DNA from: Gaiellasilicea sp033857955
GTDB taxonomy: Bacteria > Actinomycetota > Thermoleophilia > Gaiellales > Gaiellaceae
Direction of reading: 5' to 3'
Length of the DNA: 64,000 nucleotides
Assembly: GCA_033857955.1 (NCBI GenBank)
Contig: JAWVCW010000001.1
Span: 12,143 to 76,142 of the forward strand
Positions within the stretch are counted from its first letter, which is position 1, and every line of letters starts with the position of its first letter. Below are positions 1-7,142 of the stretch, piece by piece. Made by a program: the position numbers and the translations under genes. The notes under the pieces are model-generated. The model was given only the letters and a program-made list of their open reading frames with translations, did not search any database and was not told the origin of the DNA.

Positions 1-280
1 GCGCGAGATCGTGGATCTTCCCCGCCGGGTTGCAGGTCGTCGGGAACGGCGTGTCGTTGTTGCCGTGCAGGAAGATCACGGGTGTCCGCTTCACGCGCCC
101 CTGGGCGCCGAAGCCGAGCACGGGTGTGCCGAGCGAGGCGTCGGTGATCGTCGGGAAGCCGGCCGGAAACGACGTGCCTACCGTCCCGCCTGCGGGCTCG
201 TGCCGCCCGCTCGCCGCGCCTGCGATCACAGCCGCCAGCAACGTGGCCGCGCCGAGCGGAATCCACCGAGCCTTGCTCAT
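1..280 (-). CDS. Secreted lipase/esterase, alpha/beta hydrolase (partial)
   Basis: The 3' part of this gene lies beyond the window edge; the first 93 codons are visible. The protein begins with MSKAR and a hydrophobic stretch (about residues 6-22) that reads as a signal peptide. The segment TPVIFLHGNNDTPF matches the oxyanion-hole HG region of class 2 lipases and related secreted esterases, which hydrolyse ester bonds of lipids outside the cell. The ATG at 278-280 is preceded by a strong AGGAGG ribosome binding site. A separate promoter lies just upstream, so it is probably not part of the rnc operon. The catalytic Ser, Asp and His are not in view, so the exact family is inferred. Confidence 0.7.
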   Translation of the reverse strand, partial: MSKARWIPLGAATLLAAVIAGAASGRHEPAGGTVGTSFPAGFPTITDASLGTPVLGFGAQGRVKRTPVIFLHGNNDTPFPTTCNPAGKIHDLA

Positions 281-302
281 GTGACCCTCCTCATCGTGAG
301 AA

Positions 303-322
303 ACCTGACACCCGATTCAGGT
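303..322. promoter_or_regulatory. Candidate repressor operator (inverted repeat)
   Basis: ACCTGA and TCAGGT form a perfect inverted repeat with an 8-bp spacer. It lies directly downstream of the predicted start site and upstream of the lipase start codon, a typical place for a TetR-type repressor. The regulator is not identified in the window. Confidence 0.4.
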
Positions 323-333
323 ATCGAGTGGCG

Positions 334-363
334 ACTATCTCACGGCCCTTCCGCTTCTGTCAA
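334..363 (-). promoter_or_regulatory. Sigma70-type promoter of the lipase gene
   Basis: On the minus strand a perfect TTGACA (-35, 358-363) is followed after 18 bp by GATAGT (-10, 334-339). It starts immediately after the rnc stop codon and would start transcription near 327, about 45 bp before the lipase ATG. Confidence 0.5.
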
Positions 364-369
364 CGCCTA

Positions 370-1128
370 TTAGGGCGTGGCGCCGATCGCTTCGAGGGCC
401 ACCTTGGCCGCCGCCTGCTCGGCGTCCTTCTTCGTCCGGCCCGTTCCGGTGCCGAGCTCCTTGCCGTCGATCTGCGCCGCGCAGGAGAAGTGGCGGTCGT
501 GCGGGGGCCCTACGACCTCGAGCACGACGTACGTGACGCTGCGTCCCGTCTTGGCCAGAGCCTCCTGCAGCTCGGTCTTGTGGTCGACGTGGGTCGTCCG
601 TGCGTATTCGATCCGGTCGGAGAAGGCGGCGACGATCGCCGGGGCGATCGGCTCGTACCCGTGCTCGAGGAAGAGCGCCGCGATCGCCGCCTCGAGCAGC
701 GCCGCGGACACGTTCCCACTCCTCACGATGCGGCCCAGCTCGTCGCCCGCGAGCTCCTTGCCGGCAGCCTCGCCGAGCCGCTCGCCGAGGTGCAGCTCGC
801 GCGCGACGGCCGCGCAGCTCTGCCGCGAGACGACGTGCGAGCGAATCTTCGCCAACCGGCCTTCCGAGGCGTCCGGGTAGCGGTCGTACAGCTCTTTCGC
901 GATCGCCAGCTCGAGCACGCTGTCGCCCAGGAACTCCAGCCGCTCGTACGACGAAGCGCGGTCTGGAGCCCAGGACGTATGCGTGAAGACGTGCTCGATC
1001 CGCTCGGGCGGAAGCGCGTCGATCAGGCGCTCGAGCTCGGTCGAGTCGCCTGTCGGCGCCGCGCTACTGGTGCGACGAGACGTAGTCGACGGCCTGCCCG
1101 ACGGTCGTGATCTTCTGGGCGTCTTCAT
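370..1128 (-). CDS. rnc: Ribonuclease III
   Basis: RNase III cleaves double-stranded RNA in rRNA processing and mRNA decay. The N-terminal nuclease domain shows the signature ERLEFLGDSVLEL and the second acidic helix LLEAAIAALFLEHG. A double-stranded RNA-binding domain follows (from about residue 180, DHKTELQEALAKTG to EQAAAKVALEAI). The only in-frame ATG, GTG or TTG start I can find is the ATG at 1128, which lies 65 bp inside acpP on the same strand. After the acpP stop no standard start remains before the conserved domain. Either rnc is translated from inside acpP or a rare start is used, so the first 20-30 residues are uncertain. acpP-rnc adjacency is common in bacteria. Confidence 0.93.
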   Translation of the reverse strand: MKTPRRSRPSGRPSTTSRRTSSAAPTGDSTELERLIDALPPERIEHVFTHTSWAPDRASSYERLEFLGDSVLELAIAKELYDRYPDASEGRLAKIRSHVVSRQSCAAVARELHLGERLGEAAGKELAGDELGRIVRSGNVSAALLEAAIAALFLEHGYEPIAPAIVAAFSDRIEYARTTHVDHKTELQEALAKTGRSVTYVVLEVVGPPHDRHFSCAAQIDGKELGTGTGRTKKDAEQAAAKVALEAIGATP

Positions 1129-1309
1129 CCGAGATCTTGATCCCGAACTGGTCCTCGAGCTCCATGATCAGCTCGACGAGGTCGAGCGAGTCGGCGTCCA
1201 GATCCTCCTGGAACGACGCCTCCTCGGTGATCTCCGCCTCGTCGACGCCGAGTTGCTCGGTGAGGACTTCCTTGACCCGCTCGAAGACTTCTTCACGCGA
1301 CGCTGCCAA
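1064..1309 (-). CDS. acpP: Acyl carrier protein
   Basis: An 81-residue acidic protein with the family motif DLDADSLDLVELIM. Ser41 is the site for the 4'-phosphopantetheine arm, on which fatty acids are built or handed to PlsX in the cytoplasm. Length is normal for the family. It lies directly after plsX and overlaps the 5' end of the annotated rnc. The plsX-acpP-rnc order is a classic fatty acid/phospholipid cluster. Confidence 0.97.
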   Translation of the reverse strand: MAASREEVFERVKEVLTEQLGVDEAEITEEASFQEDLDADSLDLVELIMELEDQFGIKISDEDAQKITTVGQAVDYVSSHQ

Positions 1310-1351
1310 ATCGACCTCGCTTTTCGTTGGTTTGGGCTAAAGCGCGCCCGA

Positions 1352-2428
1352 TCATACAGCCGCCGACGAACGGCGTTCAGGCAGACGCGAGGCGAGGCGG
1401 CCGACGACATCGTGCTCGACACCCCGGGCGGCCAGGCGAATCGCGTTCGCGATCGCCGTGCGGGAGGAGTTGCCGTGCGCGATCACGGAGAGACCTCGAA
1501 GACCGAGGAGGTACGCGCCGCCGTAGGTGTCGGGGTCGAACCGGGTGCGCAGCCGCCTGGCCGCAGGACGGATGAGGAACGCGCCCAGCTTGCCGCGCGG
1601 CGTCGCCAGCACCTCGGTGCGGAGCGCGTCGAGGATCGACTTGATCGTTCCCTCGAGCAGCTTCAGCACGATGTTGCCCGTGAAGCCGTCGCAGACGATG
1701 ACGTCGGCCGCGCCTTCCAGCAGGTCGCGGCTCTCCGCGTTGCCCGCGAACCCGATGTCGCTGGCCTGTAGCAGGGCGTAAGCCTCGAGCGTTAGCTGGT
1801 TCCCCTTCTCCGGCTCCTCGCCGATCGAGAGAAGACGCACCTCGGGCCGCGCGATGTCGAGGATGTCCTCGGCGAAGATGGCGCCCATGTGAGCGAACTG
1901 GAGCAGGTGCTCGGGGCGCGCGTCGGCGTTCGCGCCGCTGTCGAGGAGCACGAACGGGCGGCCGCTCCTGCTCGGGATCGGAACGGCGATCGCCGGGCGC
2001 ATCACGTTCGGAAGACGGCGTAGATGCAGGAGGCCGGCCGCAAGCATCGCGCCGGTGTTCCCCGCAGAGACCACGGCGTCGGCTCGCCCGTCCGCAACCG
2101 CGACGTGAGCTGCAACGAGCGAGGAGTCTGGCTTCGCACGCACGGCCTCGGCCGGTTTCTCGTGCATCTCGATCACGTCGGACGCCTCGACGAGCTCGAG
2201 CCCGTGCGTCTCGATCCCCGCCGCGCCGAAGAGGATGATCTCGATCCCCTCAGCGGCAGCGTCCAGTGCGCCCGCGACGATCTCGTCCGGCGCGCGGTCG
2301 CCGCCCATCGCATCGACTGCGATGCGGGGACGCCCCCCGCCGGCGCCGGCTCCCGCCGTGCGAAGCCCGGCTCCGCCGTCGCCTCGCGCCCCTGACGGCA
2401 CCCGGCTCTCCGAGTCCGTATTACTCAT
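1352..2428 (-). CDS. plsX: Phosphate acyltransferase PlsX
   Basis: PlsX interconverts acyl-ACP and acyl-phosphate, the donor for the first acylation of glycerol-3-phosphate. The family core is clear from IAVDAMGGDRAPDEIV (about residue 36), through SAGNTGAMLAAG, LDSGANADARPEHL and VCDGFTGNIVLKLLEG, to the C-terminal YGGAYLLGL. About 34 Gly/Arg-rich residues precede the core; the true start could lie slightly downstream. It sits between rpmF and acpP. FakA and a DegV protein are encoded further up the same strand, which would supply acyl-phosphate from free fatty acids. Confidence 0.96.
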   Translation of the reverse strand: MSNTDSESRVPSGARGDGGAGLRTAGAGAGGGRPRIAVDAMGGDRAPDEIVAGALDAAAEGIEIILFGAAGIETHGLELVEASDVIEMHEKPAEAVRAKPDSSLVAAHVAVADGRADAVVSAGNTGAMLAAGLLHLRRLPNVMRPAIAVPIPSRSGRPFVLLDSGANADARPEHLLQFAHMGAIFAEDILDIARPEVRLLSIGEEPEKGNQLTLEAYALLQASDIGFAGNAESRDLLEGAADVIVCDGFTGNIVLKLLEGTIKSILDALRTEVLATPRGKLGAFLIRPAARRLRTRFDPDTYGGAYLLGLRGLSVIAHGNSSRTAIANAIRLAARGVEHDVVGRLASRLPERRSSAAV

Positions 2429-2509
2429 ACTGTCCTCTCCGGCCGGGCGCCGTCAGTGACGCGCCGGGAGCGCCCGCGAGCCGCGACGGCGCAGAGAATG
2501 GCACCGGTG

Positions 2510-2698
2510 CTATGGGGCCGGAGTGCGGAGGGGCTCGATATCGCGGCCCTTGTACGTCTTGCAGGTCGGGCAGACGTGATGCGGCCGCTTGGGCTGATGG
2601 CAGGTCGGGCAGACGTTGACGCGCGGAGCCTCGATGCCATGCTGCGCGCGTCGCTTGTCGCGACGGGCCTTGGAGGTTTTTTTCTTGGGGACGGCCAT
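2510..2698 (-). CDS. rpmF: 50S ribosomal protein L32
   Basis: A 62-residue basic protein starting MAVPKKKTSKARRDKRRA, the standard L32 N-terminus. A zinc-ribbon with two CPTC knuckles follows (CPTCHQPKRPHHVCPTC), so this is the zinc-binding form. An upstream in-frame extension exists, but the ATG at 2698 gives the canonical protein. rpmF normally follows yceD (DUF177); here an ABC-F gene lies between them. Confidence 0.95.
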   Translation of the reverse strand: MAVPKKKTSKARRDKRRAQHGIEAPRVNVCPTCHQPKRPHHVCPTCKTYKGRDIEPLRTPAP

Positions 2699-2717
2699 GA
2701 GCGGTTGCGGAGTATAG

Positions 2718-4283
2718 CTAGAGCTCGAGCGATCTCGTTGGCGCGACAGCTTCCAGGAAGCGGCGGTCGTGCGAGACGACCACGAGCGTCCCATCGTACG
2801 CCTGGAGCGCGGTCTCCAGCTCCTCGATCGCCTCCAGGTCGAGGTGGTTCGTCGGCTCGTCGAGCACCAGGAGATTGACGCCGCGCGTCATCAGCTCGGC
2901 GAGCTGGGCGCGGGTGCGCTCGCCGGGCGAGAGCGTCGTGCACGGCCGCTCGACGTGCTCTGCGCCGAGGTTGAACTTCACGAGAGTCGTGCGGGCCGCC
3001 GCCGGCAGCAGTGAGGTGCGCCGCGTGAACGAGGCCAGCAACGGCTCGTCGCCGTCGTATGCGAGCCGGCGCTGGTCGAGCGCACCGATCACCGTCGCGC
3101 TGCCGACGACGCGCCGGCCCGCAGCCAGCGGCAACTCGCCGAGCAGGAGCGCGAGCAGCGTCGACTTGCCGCTCCCGTTCCGGCCCGTGACCGCGATCCT
3201 CTCGCCGGGGACGAGGTCGAGGTCGATCGGGCCAATCCGGAACGACCCGCGTTCAGCGACTGCGCCCTCGAGGGAGGCGACGCGATCGCCGGGGCGCTGA
3301 GCGGCGGCAAGCGAGAGGTGCAGCCGCCACGGCTCGTACGGCTTGTCGACGTGCTCGACCCGTTCCAGTGCCCGTGCGGCCTGGCGGACCTTGCCGGAGA
3401 GCGCCTTCGTTCCGCGACGGTCTGAGCCACCCGTGGCCTTGGCGAGGAAACCGCCGCCGGCACGTGCCTGGTTGCGCCGCGCATGCAGCAGCGCCTCGAC
3501 CTCGCGGCGCCGTCCCTGGGCCTGCTCGAACTCGTCGTACTGCTTCTGCCGCGCCAGGTCGCGCGCCGCGGCGAACTCGCTCCAGCCACCGGCGTACTCG
3601 CGCACCGCACCGGTCCACGGGTCGATCTCGGCGATCCGAGTGACCGTGCGGTCGAGGAACACCCGGTCGTGCGAGACGACGGCGATCCCGCCGGCAAAGC
3701 CGTCGACGAAGTGCTCGAGCCGGTCCAGCCCGTCGAAGTCGAGGTCGTTCGTGGGCTCGTCGAGGAGCAGCAGGTCGAAGCGCGACAGCAGCATCGCAGC
3801 CAGGGCGGCACGCGCCGCCTCGCCGCCGGAGAGCGTGGCGGTCTCCTGCTCGAGCGAGACTGACAGGCCGAGCTCGGCGCAGATCGTCCGCGCTCGGGCC
3901 TCGAAGTCGGAGCCGCCGAGAGCGAGGAACCGCTCGAGCGCAGCGGCGTATGCGTCCGGGCTCCAGTCGGAGGTGTGCCGCTCGACCGCGGCCTCCGCCT
4001 CGGCGACGCCGGCGCGCCGCGCGAGAGAAGCCAGCAGCGTCTGGCCGGGCCGGCGGTCGTGCTCCTGCGGCAGGTAGCCGACGGTCAGCGTGTCCGGGGT
4101 CCGATCGACCGTCCCCGCCTCCGGCTCGTCGAGGCCGGCGGCAAGGCGGAGCAGCGTCGACTTGCCCGCCCCGTTGGGGCCGACGAGGCCGAGCCGCGAG
4201 CGCGGCCCGAGCGTCAGATCGACGTGGTCGAGAACGGTACGGACGCCGAACGAGCGGACGACGCCTGCGAGCGAGACTCGCAC
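2718..4283 (-). CDS. ABC-F family ATPase
   Basis: A soluble protein with two ATP-binding cassettes and no membrane segments. The first half has GPNGAGKST, LSGGEAARAAL and LLLDEPTNDLD. The second has GRNGSGKST, LSPGERTRAQL and LVLDEPTNHLDLEAI. The linker (about residues 225-320) is charged and helical, as in ABC-F proteins that act on the ribosome as translation factors or antibiotic-protection proteins. Two GTG codons are possible starts. The ribosome binding site AGGAGG (4289-4294) overlaps the first and is correctly spaced from the second, so 4283 is chosen. It sits unusually between yceD and rpmF. Whether it confers resistance cannot be told from sequence. Confidence 0.9.
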   Translation of the reverse strand: MRVSLAGVVRSFGVRTVLDHVDLTLGPRSRLGLVGPNGAGKSTLLRLAAGLDEPEAGTVDRTPDTLTVGYLPQEHDRRPGQTLLASLARRAGVAEAEAAVERHTSDWSPDAYAAALERFLALGGSDFEARARTICAELGLSVSLEQETATLSGGEAARAALAAMLLSRFDLLLLDEPTNDLDFDGLDRLEHFVDGFAGGIAVVSHDRVFLDRTVTRIAEIDPWTGAVREYAGGWSEFAAARDLARQKQYDEFEQAQGRRREVEALLHARRNQARAGGGFLAKATGGSDRRGTKALSGKVRQAARALERVEHVDKPYEPWRLHLSLAAAQRPGDRVASLEGAVAERGSFRIGPIDLDLVPGERIAVTGRNGSGKSTLLALLLGELPLAAGRRVVGSATVIGALDQRRLAYDGDEPLLASFTRRTSLLPAAARTTLVKFNLGAEHVERPCTTLSPGERTRAQLAELMTRGVNLLVLDEPTNHLDLEAIEELETALQAYDGTLVVVSHDRRFLEAVAPTRSLEL

Positions 4284-4427
4284 GGACACCTCCTGCGGAG
4301 ACGGAACCGAGAACGAGCGCCGCGACTGTCGCCAGCGGGCGCGAATGGGTCTGTGTCTCGTCTAGTCCGTCATGGGAAGGCGCCGTAGCGCCACATTGCA
4401 TCCTACCCGGCGCTTTCGGCCATGTCA

Positions 4428-4531
4428 GGGGTCAGACCCCGAAATGCTCGTGCCGCGGCGGAAAGTCCTCAATTGCAGGAAAGGCGGCCCTTCGGGAGAT
4501 GGCGAGTCCGGACATGACGGGGTCTGACCCC
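4428..4531. repeat. Inverted pair of GGGGTC-A-GACCCC palindromes (REP-like)
   Basis: Two copies of a 13-bp odd palindrome (4428-4440 and 4519-4531), in opposite orientation, flank 78 bp of unremarkable sequence. Both carry a CATGTC-type flank, and the right copy lies between two direct CCGGACATG repeats (4508-4516, 4530-4538). The unit fills the gap between the ABC-F gene and yceD. It resembles paired REP elements (BIMEs) moved by REP-associated tyrosine transposases; none is encoded in the window. Confidence 0.65.
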
Positions 4532-4554
4532 GGACATGTTCGTTTCGGGCGGCG

Positions 4555-5064
4555 CTAAAGCCGGTCGCGCAGCTCCTCGAGCGCCGACCAGCGGGAGTCC
4601 GGGGTGTCCTCGTCGTGGGAGTGCGGCTCGAGGTTCAGGTCCTTGCCGCACACCGGGCAGAGCCCCGCACAATCCGGCGCGTGCAGGATCTGATCGGGAA
4701 GCGCGAGGGCGATCGCGTCGCGTGCCCAGGCGGAGAGGTCGAGCTGGTCGTCGGCGATGTATTCGCTGCGGAGCTCCTCGGCGTCGCCGGGCTCGTTTGC
4801 GTGGTACTCACGAACGTCGATGTGCACGTCCTCGACGGCGTCGGCCAGACAGCGCATGCACGGGCCGTGCAGCCGCACGTCGAACGAGAGCCGGAGATCG
4901 AGCCCGGTCGTCGCCTGCGCAACCGTCAGGTCGCCCTCGACCTCCTGCGGAACGGGCAGGTAGCGCTGGCCGCCGAGCTCGAACGGCTGGAGCTCGATCG
5001 GGACGACGTCGCGCTGCTCCTCTCCGGGACGAAGGCGGAGCCGGCGGAGCGGGAAACGGGTCAC
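4555..5064 (-). CDS. yceD: YceD/DUF177 family protein
   Basis: A 169-residue DUF177 protein. The family is linked genetically to rpmF and 23S rRNA handling, with no settled biochemical activity. It carries the cysteine pairs CMRC (about residue 69) and CAGLCPVCGKDLN (about residue 133), which look metal-binding. The start is GTG (5062-5064) with AGGG upstream, six bases after the stop of the preceding coiled-coil gene. The rnc-DUF177-coiled coil trio matches the mycobacterial Rv2925c-Rv2926c-Rv2927c neighbourhood. Confidence 0.9.
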   Translation of the reverse strand: MTRFPLRRLRLRPGEEQRDVVPIELQPFELGGQRYLPVPQEVEGDLTVAQATTGLDLRLSFDVRLHGPCMRCLADAVEDVHIDVREYHANEPGDAEELRSEYIADDQLDLSAWARDAIALALPDQILHAPDCAGLCPVCGKDLNLEPHSHDEDTPDSRWSALEELRDRL

Positions 5065-5070
5065 GGGACC

Positions 5071-5592
5071 CTAGAGGTAGCTGTTGTCGTCTTCCGGCTC
5101 TCTAGGCCCCATCTCTCTGGGGCCGACGCCGGCCACGACGGTCTCCTGCGAGCGCTCGTGCAGCCGCTCACGGCCGCGCTTCACCGCCGTCAGGAACTTG
5201 TCGAGGTTGACCTCGAGCGTCGAGAGGATCCCGTCCGCCCAGTCCTCCATCTCGAGCCGTGTCTCGCGCGCCTGGCGGCGTGCGTCGTCGACGATCTCCT
5301 GCGCCTGGCGCTCCGCGAGCTTCACGATCTCCGTCTGCGAGGCCTCGCGCACAGCCTGCTCACGCGCCTCGCCGAGGATCCGGTCTGTCTCGCGCTTCGC
5401 CTCGGCCAGCATCTCCTGCCGCTCCTTGACGATCCAGCGAGCCTGCTTGATCTCCTCCGGAATCGTGGCGCGCATCTGGTCGAGGATGTCGTAGATCTCC
5501 TCGCGGTCGATCCGCACCTGATCCGTGAGAGGGACGGCCTTCGCGTTGTGCACGAGGTCGTCGAGCTTGTCGATGAGTACGAGAACGTCCAT
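5071..5592 (-). CDS. SepIVA-like coiled-coil protein
   Basis: A 173-residue protein, nearly all charged helix (MDVLVLIDKLDDLV then long Glu/Arg/Gln-rich stretches), resembling DivIVA/ATP-synthase-b-type coiled coils. By position beside DUF177 and by the N-terminal motif it corresponds to mycobacterial Rv2927c/SepIVA, a septation and cell-wall synthesis factor at the growing pole and septum. It is shorter than the mycobacterial protein, mainly at the C-terminus. Function is inferred from synteny and fold. It is spaced 9 bp from coaD, so cotranscription is likely. Confidence 0.7.
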   Translation of the reverse strand: MDVLVLIDKLDDLVHNAKAVPLTDQVRIDREEIYDILDQMRATIPEEIKQARWIVKERQEMLAEAKRETDRILGEAREQAVREASQTEIVKLAERQAQEIVDDARRQARETRLEMEDWADGILSTLEVNLDKFLTAVKRGRERLHERSQETVVAGVGPREMGPREPEDDNSYL

Positions 5593-5601
5593 CTTCGCAG
5601 T

Positions 5602-6113
<512 letters not shown>

Positions 6114-6117
<4 letters not shown>

Positions 6118-6641
6118 GGGTGCTCGAAGAGGGTGAGCCGCGCGGAACCGTACCGTCGCGAGGTGCGGATGGGAAGCGGAAGCGACGGCTCGGTGCGAGC
6201 GCCCGTCTCGACGACGAGCAGGCCCCCGGGCGCGAGCACGCGCGGCAGGTGCTCGGCGAGCCTCGGCTCGAGCTCCGCCCACGACTCGTACGGCGCGTCG
6301 ACGATGACGAGGTTGTACGTCCGCGCCTCCTGCCGCAGCGTCCAGACCGCGTCGGCACAGACGACGCGCGCCCCCGTCAGCTTCAGCTTCTCGAGGTTCT
6401 GCGAGATCGTCCGGCAGGCCGTCTTGTCGCTCTCGACGAACGTGGCGCCGGTGGCACCGCGCGAGAGGGCTTCGATCCCCATCGCGCCCGACCCGGCAAA
6501 GAGGTCGAGCACGGTTGCGTCGTCGACCGGCCCGATCAGGTTGAAGGCGGCCTCGCGGACACGGTCGCCCGTCGGCCGAGTCGACAGCCCCTCGGGAGCG
6601 GCGATTCGCGCCCCGCGGTGTGTGCCGGCGATGACTCGCAT
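6114..6641 (-). CDS. rsmD: 16S rRNA (guanine-N2)-methyltransferase RsmD
   Basis: A 175-residue SAM-dependent methyltransferase. MRVIAGTHRGARI and the RPTGDRVREAAFN segment are typical RsmD features, followed by the SAM loop VLDLFAGSGAMGIEALSRGA. The usual catalytic (D/N)PPY is DAPY here (VIVDAPYESW), a change in a normally constant proline. It otherwise has full length and intact frame. RsmD methylates G966 (E. coli numbering) in 16S rRNA; this assignment rests on similarity and the coaD neighbour. Confidence 0.93.
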
Positions 6642-6668
6642 CCGCGCATTGTCCCTGCGCGAAGCGGA

Positions 6669-7091
6669 CTAGCGACCGAGAGAGTTCTGCTCGCGAATCG
6701 GGATCGAAGCGATCGCGAGAACGCAGGCGAGGACGGCGCCCGCGAGACCGAACCATGCCTGTTGCTCATTCGAGTTCAGGCCGGACTCGTGGAAGAACCT
6801 GAGAAACCCGACCGCGAGCAGGCACCAGACGAGAGCGGCGGCAGACGCGAGCCCCCTTCGGCGCGCGGCGACCGCAACGAGGAGCGCCACCGCGCAGGCG
6901 AACCCGACGAGTCCCACTGTCCCGAGCGCGTTCCACTGCCACGCGTCCGGATTGTCGCGCCATCGAGTCACCCCGCCGCAAGAGTCGTCGCATTTCAGGC
7001 CGAAGCCCCAAAGCGCGCCGACGAGTGCCGCGAAGCCGCTCATCGCAACGACGGAGATCGCCAGAGCAATCCCTGCGAGTCGGAGTGCCAT
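6669..7091 (-). CDS. Hypothetical four-helix membrane protein
   Basis: About 140 residues with four hydrophobic segments (around 5-30, 55-75, 80-95 and 112-130). The loop after helix 1 holds two close cysteines (LKCDDSCGG), which could form a disulfide outside the membrane. ATG at 7091 is chosen over the adjacent GTG at 7094. I do not recognise a family. It sits between recG and rsmD on the same strand but is not coupled to either. Confidence 0.7.
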   Translation of the reverse strand: MALRLAGIALAISVVAMSGFAALVGALWGFGLKCDDSCGGVTRWRDNPDAWQWNALGTVGLVGFACAVALLVAVAARRRGLASAAALVWCLLAVGFLRFFHESGLNSNEQQAWFGLAGAVLACVLAIASIPIREQNSLGR

Positions 7092-7142
7092 CACTCCCGC
7101 TATCGACTGCTGCCGCCGGCGCCTTGATCCGGCCGTGCACGC

